Positions 23,839-30,846 of a stretch of 33,424 nt of DNA are shown here, piece after piece. The notes under the pieces were generated by a model, which was not told where the DNA came from, did not search any database, and worked only from the letters and a program-made list of their open reading frames with translations. The DNA comes from Oscillospiraceae bacterium (GTDB lineage Bacteria > Bacillota > Clostridia > Oscillospirales > CAG-272): positions 1 to 33,424 of the forward strand of contig SVRM01000039.1 of assembly GCA_015064785.1 (NCBI GenBank), in the 5' to 3' direction. Position numbers and translations under genes: made by a program. How positions within the stretch are numbered: the stretch's first letter is position 1; each line of letters begins with the position of its first letter.

Positions 23839-23879
23839 AGTAATAACCATGGCTTTCGCTTGTCGAAAGCCTTCCTTTC
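23839..23879 (-). promoter_or_regulatory. SD-hairpin-12 nt leader, copy B (pnuC)
   Basis: On the minus strand GAAAGGAA (23872-23879), then a perfect 8-bp hairpin GGCTTTCG-ACAAG-CGAAAGCC (23851-23871), then 12 nt before ATG 23838. It is alignable with copy A at 9880-9921 on both sides of the stem. Compared with copy A the loop and one stem position differ while pairing is kept. Confidence 0.6.
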
Positions 23880-23895
23880 ATGGGGAATTGGGGCT

Positions 23896-23985
23896 GGGTT
23901 TTGAACGCGATCTTATCGCGGGCAAAATCGCTGCCGCTCCGGTGGCGAAAGCCACAAAACCCGCGTGAAAAAGTATTTTTCACGC
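23896..23985. repeat. Cloverleaf-like palindromic element in the pnuC leader
   Basis: An outer 8-bp stem GGGTTTTG/CAAAACCC (23896-23903 with 23955-23962) closes three small hairpins: 23906-23920, 23921-23935 and 23943-23954. A separate perfect 10-bp hairpin follows at 23963-23985. No ORF. It lies between the leader terminator and the SD of pnuC, so it would be transcribed in full-length mRNA. Confidence 0.6.
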
Positions 23986-23989
23986 TGCC

Positions 23990-24105
23990 TCCAAAAATAA
24001 AAAAGCACCCGCTGTACATCTTCACAGCGCCGCATAGGCACTGTATGACCTGACGATGTACCAACGAATGCATTTGCATTCACTACCCGGTGGCAGTTTG
24101 TTCCG
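23990..24105 (-). ncRNA. Riboswitch- or attenuator-like leader of pnuC (class not recognised)
   Basis: Minus-strand RNA. CCCGG/CCGGG and GAATGCA/TGCATTC form two stems early on. GTACATC (24055-24061) can pair with GATGTAC (24014-24020), enclosing a hairpin between 24037-24044 and 24024-24031. The alternative pairs 24024-24030 with 24005-24015 and is followed by TTTTTTATTTTT (23993-24004), a typical terminator. Two mutually exclusive folds, one terminating, suit a ligand- or protein-controlled switch. It did not match TPP, FMN, SAM, purine or preQ1 consensus as I remember them. Confidence 0.45.
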
Positions 24106-24111
24106 GGTCAT

Positions 24112-24141
24112 ATTATACCATATAAAAACCGTACCTGTCAA
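24112..24141 (-). promoter_or_regulatory. Promoter of the pnuC leader, embedded in the epimerase terminator
   Basis: TTGACA (24136-24141), 18 bp, TATAAT (24112-24117). The -35 overlaps the 3' arm of the terminator at 24121-24165. The 380-base gap to the epimerase stop holds the leader, promoter, terminator and a short palindrome; no gene is seen. Confidence 0.75.
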
Positions 24142-24165
24142 TAGGGAAATCGAGACAGGTACGGT
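24121..24165 (-). terminator. Terminator after the aldose epimerase gene
   Basis: A 12-bp perfect stem (24154-24165 with 24128-24139) followed by TTTTT on the minus strand. Confidence 0.85.
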
Positions 24166-24202
24166 CATTCTGTTACATTGTGCATCGGATGCATATGGGA
24201 TC

Positions 24203-24222
24203 GGGCGATTCGTGAATCGCCC
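24203..24222. repeat. Short palindrome GGGCGATTC-GT-GAATCGCCC
   Basis: A perfect 9-bp inverted repeat just after the epimerase stop codon, flanked by CCTAC on the right. Similar GGGCGAT-type stems occur in the hairpin cluster at 6984-7002, suggesting a small dispersed repeat of this genome. Confidence 0.5.
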
Positions 24223-24236
24223 CTACACCGATGATG

Positions 24237-25088
24237 TTATCCGTTCATCGCGGTAATCGTCACCGGGAATACCCATGTCTCACCGGCACCGAGCACTTCA
24301 ATGCGCTCTTTCTTTGTGAAATCGTGACCGGCATCCCAGGTATCGTCAATGCCATGCCACGGCTCAATGCATACATACGGTGCGGCAGGCTTTGCCCAGA
24401 TGCCAAGACACGGCGCGTCAAACGCCACATGGACATTTTTGCCGTTCTGTCTTATGACCGATGCGCCGCGGGCTGTCACGCCGTCAAAGATCAGCGCGTC
24501 TTTTTCAAACAGTTCGGGGGTGATCACAAGCTCACGGGAGTTGGCAAAAACAGGCTGTGTCACCTGTCCGCGCAGGAAGTTTTCATCGAGCTTGAATGCA
24601 TCGAGCGTCTGGGCTTCATCCAGAACCACCTTGTCGCCGAGATCAATGGCAAAGGCAGGGTGTGCACCGAGGGAGAAGTACATGGTTTCATCATTTACAT
24701 TCTTGACGCTGAATTCCATGACAAAGCCGTCCTTCACAAACGCATAGCGCACACGCAGCTCAAACGCATAGGGGAAGGACATACGGGTTTCCTCTGTGTC
24801 ACGAAGCAGGAAAACCATTTCATCATCCGACTTTGCTTCCAGCGAAAATTCCATCTTCTTTGCAAAGCCATGCTTGGCAAGCGTGTATTCCTTGCCCCTC
24901 AGATGATAGATATCGTCGCGCAGACGACCGACAATCGGAAACAGAAGCGGTGAGGTACCCGTCCAGTATGCAGGATTTCCCTCCCAGATATATTCGTGTT
25001 CCGCTTTTTTGTCGTAGAAGCTGCAAAGCTCCGCACCGACAGACTTGACCGATACGCGGTAGGTTTCGTTTTCCATGCTGTAGATCAT
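24237..25088 (-). CDS. Aldose 1-epimerase family protein
   Basis: 283 residues. The start at 25088 (MIYSMENETYR) has AGGAG nine bases upstream; the ATG at 25094 is too close. Family features: SVGAELCSFYDK, a galactose-mutarotase-like HPAFAIDLG block with the catalytic His, and IEPWHGIDD near the C terminus. These enzymes interconvert alpha and beta forms of free sugars or sugar phosphates; the exact sugar is not evident. In one operon with the upstream homocysteine methyltransferase (33-base gap), although the two functions are unrelated. Confidence 0.88.
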   Translation of the reverse strand: MIYSMENETYRVSVKSVGAELCSFYDKKAEHEYIWEGNPAYWTGTSPLLFPIVGRLRDDIYHLRGKEYTLAKHGFAKKMEFSLEAKSDDEMVFLLRDTEETRMSFPYAFELRVRYAFVKDGFVMEFSVKNVNDETMYFSLGAHPAFAIDLGDKVVLDEAQTLDAFKLDENFLRGQVTQPVFANSRELVITPELFEKDALIFDGVTARGASVIRQNGKNVHVAFDAPCLGIWAKPAAPYVCIEPWHGIDDTWDAGHDFTKKERIEVLGAGETWVFPVTITAMNG

Positions 25089-25121
25089 GATCATTCTCTC
25101 CTGTATTTGATACAATATTGT

Positions 25122-26072
25122 TCAGTTTTGAGTCAGACGTGCCGCCATCGCCCGCAGATGGGATGCATCGGTGCCGCAGCAGCCGCCGAACAGCTTCAGC
25201 CCGTGCTTCTGCCGCAGGGCATATACCGCATCGGCCAGTGCCTCGGGTGAGGAAGTGTGCAAATCCGCCGTCCCATCCAGTTCTTCGTAGGACAGAGGGG
25301 ATGTATTGCACTGGATGCCGAGAAAGCGCGCGCGAACCGCATCACAGTCACAGCACGCCGCTGACAGTGCCGACAAAACGATATCCGGATGCACGCAGTT
25401 GGTCATATAACAAAGCGGTTTCCGGTCATTCTCACCGTCAATTCCGGCAATGGCATCGGCAATCGGCGTTCCGTCAATCAAACACCCGTCCCGCCGGATC
25501 GTGAAGCTGATGAAATACGGCAGTCCCGTCTGTGCCATCGCACGTGCCATGCCGCGTACCTCCGGCAAGGTCGGCATGATCGCCGCATACAGAAACTGGG
25601 CTCCCGCACGGGCAAACCGTTCTGCCGCCCATGCGTGAAAGTCATATGCCGCATCGGAGGACAGCGCACCGGCACCGGTATATGCATCGCCGCGACATCC
25701 CATCAGCGCACCGGAAAACACGGGAATGCCGTAATCAGCGGAAAGTGTCTTTGCGAAGGAAGAAAGATGTGCCATATTTCCGGCGGTCAGCGCATCACCG
25801 TCCGCACCGCACAGACCGACCCGTTCCCGGTTGAGTCTTCGCGTCGGCGTGGTCAGCAGAATCGGCAGACGGTACGCCCCTGCGGCAGCGGCATATTCCC
25901 GCCAGAGCGTATCCAGTGCATCGGCGGAAGTGCGGTCACGGTACAGCGGCGCCATGGCAAGTGTGCCGTCGATCGGGATATGATATTCCCGCTTCAGCCG
26001 TTCCCCAAGCGCACCTTCCATCAGAAGGAGAGGTGCCTGGGCAAAGACGGTTTCAAGATTGTCACGCTCCAT
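25122..26072 (-). CDS. Homocysteine S-methyltransferase family protein
   Basis: 316 residues from ATG 26072 (GGGAG upstream). It has the beta-barrel methyltransferase pattern: LLLMEGALGERLKREY, LTTPTRRLNRERVG, CYMTNCVHPD (first zinc Cys) and the closing LFGGCCGTDASHL with the paired zinc Cys. The family transfers a methyl group from S-methylmethionine or a similar donor to homocysteine. This is the second methionine-linked gene in the window, after the MetQNI importer, though they are 20 kb apart and share no visible control element. Confidence 0.85.
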   Translation of the reverse strand: MERDNLETVFAQAPLLLMEGALGERLKREYHIPIDGTLAMAPLYRDRTSADALDTLWREYAAAAGAYRLPILLTTPTRRLNRERVGLCGADGDALTAGNMAHLSSFAKTLSADYGIPVFSGALMGCRGDAYTGAGALSSDAAYDFHAWAAERFARAGAQFLYAAIMPTLPEVRGMARAMAQTGLPYFISFTIRRDGCLIDGTPIADAIAGIDGENDRKPLCYMTNCVHPDIVLSALSAACCDCDAVRARFLGIQCNTSPLSYEELDGTADLHTSSPEALADAVYALRQKHGLKLFGGCCGTDASHLRAMAARLTQN

Positions 26073-26106
26073 GCTGCATCGCTCCCACCGTTTGTTGTCT
26101 GTTATT

Positions 26107-26135
26107 ATTGTATCATGAATACACAGAAAAATCAA
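26107..26135 (-). promoter_or_regulatory. Promoter of the homocysteine methyltransferase-epimerase operon
   Basis: TTGATT (26130-26135), 17 bp, TACAAT (26107-26112). Confidence 0.6.
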
Positions 26136-26164
26136 GTATGCAGGGGCATCTCATCGGCCGGAAT

Positions 26165-26371
26165 TTATTGATCGGCGTTCTCCTTGTCATCGGGATTCTC
26201 CTGGGATTTGCGTGACATGGCTGTACCAAGACAAAGAAATGTCGAGCCAAGACACAGCCAGACAGCACCGGTGGAATTTCCGTTTCCGCCCGCAAAGGTG
26301 ATGATCGACACGACATAAAATACCGCCGACACAAGATAAAATGCAACAGAACTGATTTCTTTCTTTTTCAT
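26165..26371 (-). CDS. Small two-helix membrane protein
   Basis: 68 residues: MKKKEISS, a first hydrophobic helix about 9-28, a glycine/asparagine turn (GGNGNSTG), a second helix about 35-51, and a charged tail RKSQENPDDKENADQ. A GGAGA site lies upstream. The gene follows the second DUF2812 gene by 28 bases and is probably the third member of that operon. No family is recognised. Confidence 0.65.
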   Translation of the reverse strand: MKKKEISSVAFYLVSAVFYVVSIITFAGGNGNSTGAVWLCLGSTFLCLGTAMSRKSQENPDDKENADQ

Positions 26372-26399
26372 GTTTCTCGATTCTCCATCCAAGCAATTC

Positions 26400-26942
26400 T
26401 TATTCAAAAATCTGTGCTTCTTTTTTCAACGCATTCCGTTTTTGGGTCAGCTTCCAGACGCCAAATCCAAACAGCACCGCCAAAGGCAGCCCAATACATC
26501 CGCAGACAAGATTGACGGTACTGCCCCATGCGATTCCGAGATAAATATTATACAAACTTGCAATAAGCTCCAGAATCATCAGCGGCCAGATCAGCGCAAG
26601 GATCCGTCCGAGGTGGCGCACACGGGACGCATTGTCCGAAAACAGATCAAACGGACCGTATTCGGCAGGACGGCGCAGATAGACCCAGCGCATATATGAG
26701 CCGACATGCTCCGCACCTGTTTCTTCAAGGAACTTGATGTACTGCACGCTTTCCGGATGTGAGGGCGGATTGTCGAGCAGCTCCAGACGTACATGGTACG
26801 CACCGGGCGTACACTCCTCAAAATCGTACCGGCAGTAGCCGACAGAAACGAGCGCCAATCCTTTTGCCGCACATTCGGCAAGCCATTTTTCCTCTTTATC
26901 AATGTCCCATGCCCAGAATAACTTTTTGATCGTGTGTCTCAT
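26400..26942 (-). CDS. DUF2812 membrane protein (second copy)
   Basis: 180 residues. As in the copy at 17709, WDIDKEEKWLAECAAKGLAL, then YDFEECTPGAYHVRLELL and a FLEETGAEHVGSYMRWVY block define the DUF2812 soluble part, with two hydrophobic helices at about 110-131 and 138-160. Start ATG 26942 overlaps the padR stop (ATGA). The two copies share layout rather than close sequence, so they are distant paralogues. Confidence 0.85.
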   Translation of the reverse strand: MRHTIKKLFWAWDIDKEEKWLAECAAKGLALVSVGYCRYDFEECTPGAYHVRLELLDNPPSHPESVQYIKFLEETGAEHVGSYMRWVYLRRPAEYGPFDLFSDNASRVRHLGRILALIWPLMILELIASLYNIYLGIAWGSTVNLVCGCIGLPLAVLFGFGVWKLTQKRNALKKEAQIFE

Positions 26943-27277
26943 GTCCTCTCCTCCTTGTATTCGTCCATCAGTCTGCGTCCGATCTCGGACAGCGCCGTCA
27001 GCCGCTCAATTTCACCCGTAAGAGCAGTACGCCCCGCATCGGTGATTACATATTCTTTTTTGCCGCGGCTGTCCCCGGTTTCCGGCAAGGCTTCAATCCA
27101 GCCTTTTTCCAGAAGTGTGTTCAGCGCGCCGTACAGCGTTCCTGCGGCAAGACGGACACGTCCGCCCGACAGCTGTTCCGCGTTCTGCATGATGCCGTAT
27201 CCGTGCATCGGGTGCAGAAGCGACAGTAAAATGTAATAAACGGCTTCTGTCAGTGCCGGTTGTAATGTCTGTGACAT
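26939..27277 (-). CDS. PadR-family transcriptional regulator (second copy)
   Basis: 112 residues: LTEAVYYILLSLLHPMHGYGIM, AAGTLYGALNTLLEKGWI and GKKEYVITDAGRTAL, the standard PadR winged helix, plus a short C-terminal helix (EIERLTALSEIGRRLMDEYKE) for dimerisation. TTGGAGGG lies upstream of the ATG. Its promoter region carries a dense array of CGATATA repeats, likely its operator. Divergent from the YhhN-family gene, which may also be affected. Confidence 0.92.
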   Translation of the reverse strand: MSQTLQPALTEAVYYILLSLLHPMHGYGIMQNAEQLSGGRVRLAAGTLYGALNTLLEKGWIEALPETGDSRGKKEYVITDAGRTALTGEIERLTALSEIGRRLMDEYKEERT

Positions 27278-27291
27278 ATGCTTCCCTCCAA

Positions 27292-27365
27292 TATATCTGC
27301 TATCCGATATATCGTCTCCCGTTATATCGTGATTATATTATATCGCATCCCGATATATTTGTCAA
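27292..27365 (-). promoter_or_regulatory. Promoter and CGATATA operator array of the second padR operon
   Basis: TTGACA (27360-27365), 17 bp, TATAAT (27337-27342). TATATCG or its complement CGATATA recurs five times between 27304 and 27358, including a perfect CGATATATCG palindrome, inside the promoter spacer and downstream to the SD. This looks like a multi-site operator. Confidence 0.7.
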
Positions 27366-27387
27366 GAGGTTTTGCAAAAGATTTGCA

Positions 27388-27416
27388 TTGACGAATCAAA
27401 ATTTTTCTGTTATAAT
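27388..27416 (+). promoter_or_regulatory. Promoter of the YhhN-family gene
   Basis: TTGACG (27388-27393), 17 bp, TATAAT (27411-27416). It starts about 22 bp from the divergent padR -35. Confidence 0.75.
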
Positions 27417-27444
27417 GGTTCTATCAAACGATGGAGGAACCATT

Positions 27445-28068
27445 ATGCACGAATACTTTGCCTGCTTCGGCTTACCCGGCACCTTTGTTCTGACGTGGCT
27501 GATGTCGCTTGCCGCTGTCATCTTCGCCGTCATCCGCCGCAAAAACGATGCGTATCTCTGCGCCGCCGCCATGGTTGTCTCGTCCTGCGGCGATATGTTC
27601 ACCACGCGATTCGGGCGGATTGCGGAGCTTTTCCCAAATTACCTCATCATCGGGGCATCGCTGTTCATGGTCGCCCATGTGCTGTATACCCTCTCCTACC
27701 GCACGCTTGCAAAGTCAAAAGGATTCCGCTATTTCAACGGCGGCGTCATCACTGCCATTGTCCTTGCGCTTGCCTGCCTTGTCTATTTCACGGTCGTCTG
27801 TTATCAGAGAAATGACTTTTCAATGTATGTTCTCTGTATGCTGTATCTGACCGTCATCACGCTGAACTGCGCAACGGTCTTCTCCTATGCGTGGTCGGCA
27901 GTAAAGAAAAAGCCGTATCTGATCTTTTGTGCCGTGGGTGCACTGTCGTTCTTTATCTCTGACCTGCTCCTCGGTCTGGAGGTGCTGGCAGGGATTTATG
28001 ATTATTCGTTCCTTGTCTGGTGGTTCTACCCGATCGGACAGATACTGTTGAATGTGTTTGCGTTCTGA
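27445..28068 (+). CDS. YhhN/TMEM86-family membrane protein
   Basis: 207 residues with about seven to eight membrane segments. AAMVVSSCGDMF, LFMVAHVLYTLSY and FFISDLLLGLEVLAG correspond to the conserved Asp-containing helices of the YhhN family, whose eukaryotic members are lysoplasmalogenases; bacterial YhhN function is less certain. GGAGG precedes the ATG. Plasmalogens occur in anaerobic Clostridia, so a lipid role is plausible but inferred. Confidence 0.8.
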   Translation: MHEYFACFGLPGTFVLTWLMSLAAVIFAVIRRKNDAYLCAAAMVVSSCGDMFTTRFGRIAELFPNYLIIGASLFMVAHVLYTLSYRTLAKSKGFRYFNGGVITAIVLALACLVYFTVVCYQRNDFSMYVLCMLYLTVITLNCATVFSYAWSAVKKKPYLIFCAVGALSFFISDLLLGLEVLAGIYDYSFLVWWFYPIGQILLNVFAF

Positions 28069-28076
28069 AAAAAAAG

Positions 28077-28117
28077 ATGCCTGTGCGAAATTCAACCCCC
28101 GCACAGGCATATCTTTT
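28077..28117. terminator. Bidirectional terminator between the YhhN and GDPD genes
   Basis: An 11-bp stem ATGCCTGTGCG/CGCACAGGCAT (28077-28087 with 28100-28110), with ATCTTTT after it on the plus strand and CTTTTTTTT on the minus strand (28067-28076). Confidence 0.85.
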
Positions 28118-28853
28118 ATTCCATTCTCCCCAGCACCCGCATCAGCGGCACTGGATCGTTCGCCGTGATCAGATCCGCACCGCGCGCAATGCACAGGCGG
28201 ACATCGTCCTCGTTGTCGGCGCAGTACATATGCATCGGCATCCCCTTTGCGGCATAAAACGCGCAAAGCTCCGAGCGGACAAACATCATCGAAAGTCCGA
28301 TTTCCTCATACCAGTCATAGGAATCCGGCTGAAATTCACCCATCTGAATGTCGGGATAGCCCATCGTTCTGCCGTTGTACTTCTCCTTGATATATCGGAT
28401 GATCCGCGCGTTGAAGGCGTAGAACCAGCAGCGGTCAAACACGCCGTATTTTTTCAGAAGCTCTACCGTCAGATCGACCGTTTCCTCGGTGTATTCCTTG
28501 ATTTCCACGCCGAAGAAGATGTCCGGACGCTTCTCTGCCGCCAGCTGCAAGGTCTCCTCCAGCGTCGGCACGGTGATGCCCTGCCCTTTGAAGGTATCGC
28601 CGAACTTTTCGGAATAGCAGGCGTCAAGCTGTTTTGCCTCTGCAAGCGTCATGTCGCGCAGATGGCGGTCAACGCCGCAGGTACGGCGTGCATTGCCGTC
28701 GTGCATCAGCACAGGAACCTTGTCCGAGGTCAGCCACACGTCAAATTCAAATGCATCCACACCGAGATCCATCGCCGCGGCAAACGAGATCAGCGTATTC
28801 TCCGGATATTTCGCGCAGTAGCCGCGATGCCCTTCCACAATGATGTTTTTCAT
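28116..28853 (-). CDS. Glycerophosphodiester phosphodiesterase family protein
   Basis: 245 residues. VEGHRGYCAKYPENTLISF carries the catalytic HRG and EN, then EFDVWLTSDKVPVLMHD supplies the metal-binding E-x-D and the second His. This is a complete GDPD active site. The protein lacks a signal peptide, so it is probably cytoplasmic and acts on deacylated phospholipid head groups. Start 28853 is favoured over 28862 by its AAAGGA spacing. It follows the membrane protein gene by 23 bases in the same operon. Confidence 0.92.
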   Translation of the reverse strand: MKNIIVEGHRGYCAKYPENTLISFAAAMDLGVDAFEFDVWLTSDKVPVLMHDGNARRTCGVDRHLRDMTLAEAKQLDACYSEKFGDTFKGQGITVPTLEETLQLAAEKRPDIFFGVEIKEYTEETVDLTVELLKKYGVFDRCWFYAFNARIIRYIKEKYNGRTMGYPDIQMGEFQPDSYDWYEEIGLSMMFVRSELCAFYAAKGMPMHMYCADNEDDVRLCIARGADLITANDPVPLMRVLGRME

Positions 28854-28876
28854 ACGATTCATTTCCTTTCAAAAAA

Positions 28877-29479
28877 TTACATGTACGGTTTTCTCTCTGT
28901 CGTTGGTGTATCAGAGCGAAGCCGTTCTCCGTTCCAGCGCTTGTGCACCATCAGCGTAAACAGCAGATGCGCCAGAGCATAGGCAAGAACAAAAACGACA
29001 TAATAAATGATATTCTCAATCGCGGCAAAGCGGTTGAGCAGGTTGACCTGTTCATTGGTCAGATCGGGATTGGTCATATTCATAAACCATGTGCGGTACA
29101 TGCGATAGGCATATAACAAAATGTATACGACAGCCACCACAGCGGTGTCGTTCCAGAGTTCATCGGAGTGCAGAATCAAACGGCGGTCTGTTTTTGCATC
29201 ATAGGAGCCGTCTGACACAGAATTTTGAAAATCGGCACGGATTGTGGTATCGCGCGACAGCCGCAGTGCCTGCCAGAGTGCCGGAAACGACGCCATCAGC
29301 ACTGCCATAACAAAGTACAAAATCCAGCGCGATGCGGGAACACCGAGCAGAATGGAACGCCAGATAACGGCGGTGAACAGAAACACGACATACAAAACGG
29401 CGGATTCAGCGCACAGCCACAGAAAGTGCCTGACAATGCGGCGCGGCATGATGTGATCGGAAAAACGAGATTTTTTCAT
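28877..29479 (-). CDS. Four-helix membrane protein of unknown function
   Basis: 200 residues. A basic N terminus (MKKSRFSDHIMPRRIVRHF), then helices at about 21-42 and 49-68, a soluble segment with charged residues (SRDTTIRADFQNSV), and further helices at about 108-124 and 149-174. AAGGAG lies eight bases upstream of the ATG. No family is recognised; being first in an operon with a GDPD, it may support phospholipid turnover, which is an inference. Confidence 0.7.
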   Translation of the reverse strand: MKKSRFSDHIMPRRIVRHFLWLCAESAVLYVVFLFTAVIWRSILLGVPASRWILYFVMAVLMASFPALWQALRLSRDTTIRADFQNSVSDGSYDAKTDRRLILHSDELWNDTAVVAVVYILLYAYRMYRTWFMNMTNPDLTNEQVNLLNRFAAIENIIYYVVFVLAYALAHLLFTLMVHKRWNGERLRSDTPTTERKPYM

Positions 29480-29523
29480 ACAGAGACTCCTTGCATACAG
29501 CAAACAATGCTTTCAATGATACC

Positions 29524-29552
29524 ACTATAGCATACCGGACTGCATTTGTCAA
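29524..29552 (-). promoter_or_regulatory. Promoter of the membrane protein-GDPD operon
   Basis: TTGACA (29547-29552), 17 bp, TATAGT (29524-29529). Confidence 0.75.
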
Positions 29553-29603
29553 TGCTTCTATCAAAACTTTCCGTAAAATTCGGACAATCTGCCAGTTTGG
29601 GAC

Positions 29604-29632
29604 TTGACATCAGTGCCTCCTTGCTGTATAAT
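29604..29632 (+). promoter_or_regulatory. Promoter of the Dabb-domain gene
   Basis: TTGACA (29604-29609), 17 bp, TATAAT (29627-29632), both perfect. Confidence 0.85.
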
Positions 29633-29672
29633 GAAGCTATCATATTCATACAGAACAGGAGAACCAACGATT

Positions 29673-29975
29673 ATGACAAAGCACATCATTCTCTGGCAGC
29701 TTGCCGATACCCTGACCGCAGACGAAAAGCTCGCCGTCAAAGCGGGCATCAAGGAAGGGCTGGAGGGTCTTGCCGGACAGATTCCCGGACTTGTTGACAT
29801 CAAGGTTTATACCGAGGGTCTGCCCTCCTCCAACGCCGATGTCATGCTCGACGCATCGTTTGAAAACGAGGACGCGCTGAAAGGCTACGCCGTCCATCCG
29901 GCACATGTTGCGGTGGCTGACGGTAAGGTCAGACCGTTTACCAAGACCAGACTGTGTCTGGATTTTGAAATTTGA
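29673..29975 (+). CDS. Dabb-domain (stress-responsive A/B barrel) protein
   Basis: 100 residues beginning MTKHIILWQLADTLTADEK, with GQIPGLVDIKVYTEG and LDASFENEDALKGYAVHPAHV, the core pattern of the Dabb family: small dimeric ferredoxin-like barrels. Substrate and role in bacteria are mostly unknown; plant members bind heavy metals or respond to stress. AGGAG precedes the ATG. It is monocistronic, with a terminator directly after. Confidence 0.88.
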   Translation: MTKHIILWQLADTLTADEKLAVKAGIKEGLEGLAGQIPGLVDIKVYTEGLPSSNADVMLDASFENEDALKGYAVHPAHVAVADGKVRPFTKTRLCLDFEI

Positions 29976-29990
29976 ACATCGAATAACAGC

Positions 29991-30027
29991 AGGTGCGGTT
30001 CCCATTATGAGAACCGCACCTGTTTTT
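29991..30027 (+). terminator. Terminator after the Dabb gene
   Basis: An 11-bp stem (29991-30001 with 30011-30021) followed by TGTTTTTG. Confidence 0.85.
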
Positions 30028-30030
30028 GAT

Positions 30031-30846
30031 TCAGTTATTCGGCATGATCTGAAGTGTTTCTGCAAAGTTCACAAGATCATCAAAGATCATCGCCTCGTCC
30101 TGTCCTATACAAGCAGATACTTCCAACTCATACAACACCGCTTCGTGTCCGTAATACAGGAGAAGATTACAAGATTCCGCATCACTATCGTGAGTGATTT
30201 TACTGATTACATACGGAACACCCGCAGCTGTCGTATCTTCCACCAGAATCTCCGCACTCATTTCCTCCGAGATTTTCCGCGTCCAGGAGCCCTCTTTTGC
30301 TGCTTCTTCATTGAGCGGTGCAAAAACCGTCATACTCCCTCTCCATAACCGTTCCTCCGTGCCTTCACGATATCGTTCCACATTCATATGAGACTCCATT
30401 ATGGACAACTGCGCCTGACTGCCCGGTTCATTTGCCCAAACAACAGTCTGAATATCGCTGTATGGTACCAGGTTTGTACTTGAAACAAAAGGAATTCCAT
30501 AAAAAACCGTCCATTCCGCAATAGTATCAAACATATGAAAGGAACCGTGATGATCGGATGTGCGGGACGCATAAATTGTCTGCACCGTTTCCTCAGGCAG
30601 TGTCAGATAGCCGTGGTTCAAAAGCAATGTCTGCGTCCCCTCTCCAATAAGTACCTCGGGTGTTCCCCAAAGAATCCCCGCCGCCGCTACGGTGATACAC
30701 AACAGCACCGCCACTGCCGCCGCAATCAATACGGTTTTCTTCCTTCTTGGAATCCTGCTTTTTTGTCTGTTCATCATGTTTTCGGCCTCCTCAACCATGG
30801 AATAATCAATATCATTCATAGCATCCAGAAGATGTTTCGCATTCAT
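30031..30846 (-). CDS. Membrane-anchored anti-sigma-type protein
   Basis: 271 residues. A short cytoplasmic N-terminal part (MNAKHLLDAMNDIDYSMVEE) and a basic linker precede one membrane helix at about 38-60, then a large extracellular domain with no family recognised. Its ATG overlaps the sigma-factor stop (ATGA) and has GGAGGG upstream. This layout, downstream of and coupled to an ECF sigma gene, is the usual one for its cognate regulator: the cytoplasmic end binds the sigma factor and the outer domain senses. That pairing is inferred. Confidence 0.75.
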   Translation of the reverse strand: MNAKHLLDAMNDIDYSMVEEAENMMNRQKSRIPRRKKTVLIAAAVAVLLCITVAAAGILWGTPEVLIGEGTQTLLLNHGYLTLPEETVQTIYASRTSDHHGSFHMFDTIAEWTVFYGIPFVSSTNLVPYSDIQTVVWANEPGSQAQLSIMESHMNVERYREGTEERLWRGSMTVFAPLNEEAAKEGSWTRKISEEMSAEILVEDTTAAGVPYVISKITHDSDAESCNLLLYYGHEAVLYELEVSACIGQDEAMIFDDLVNFAETLQIMPNN

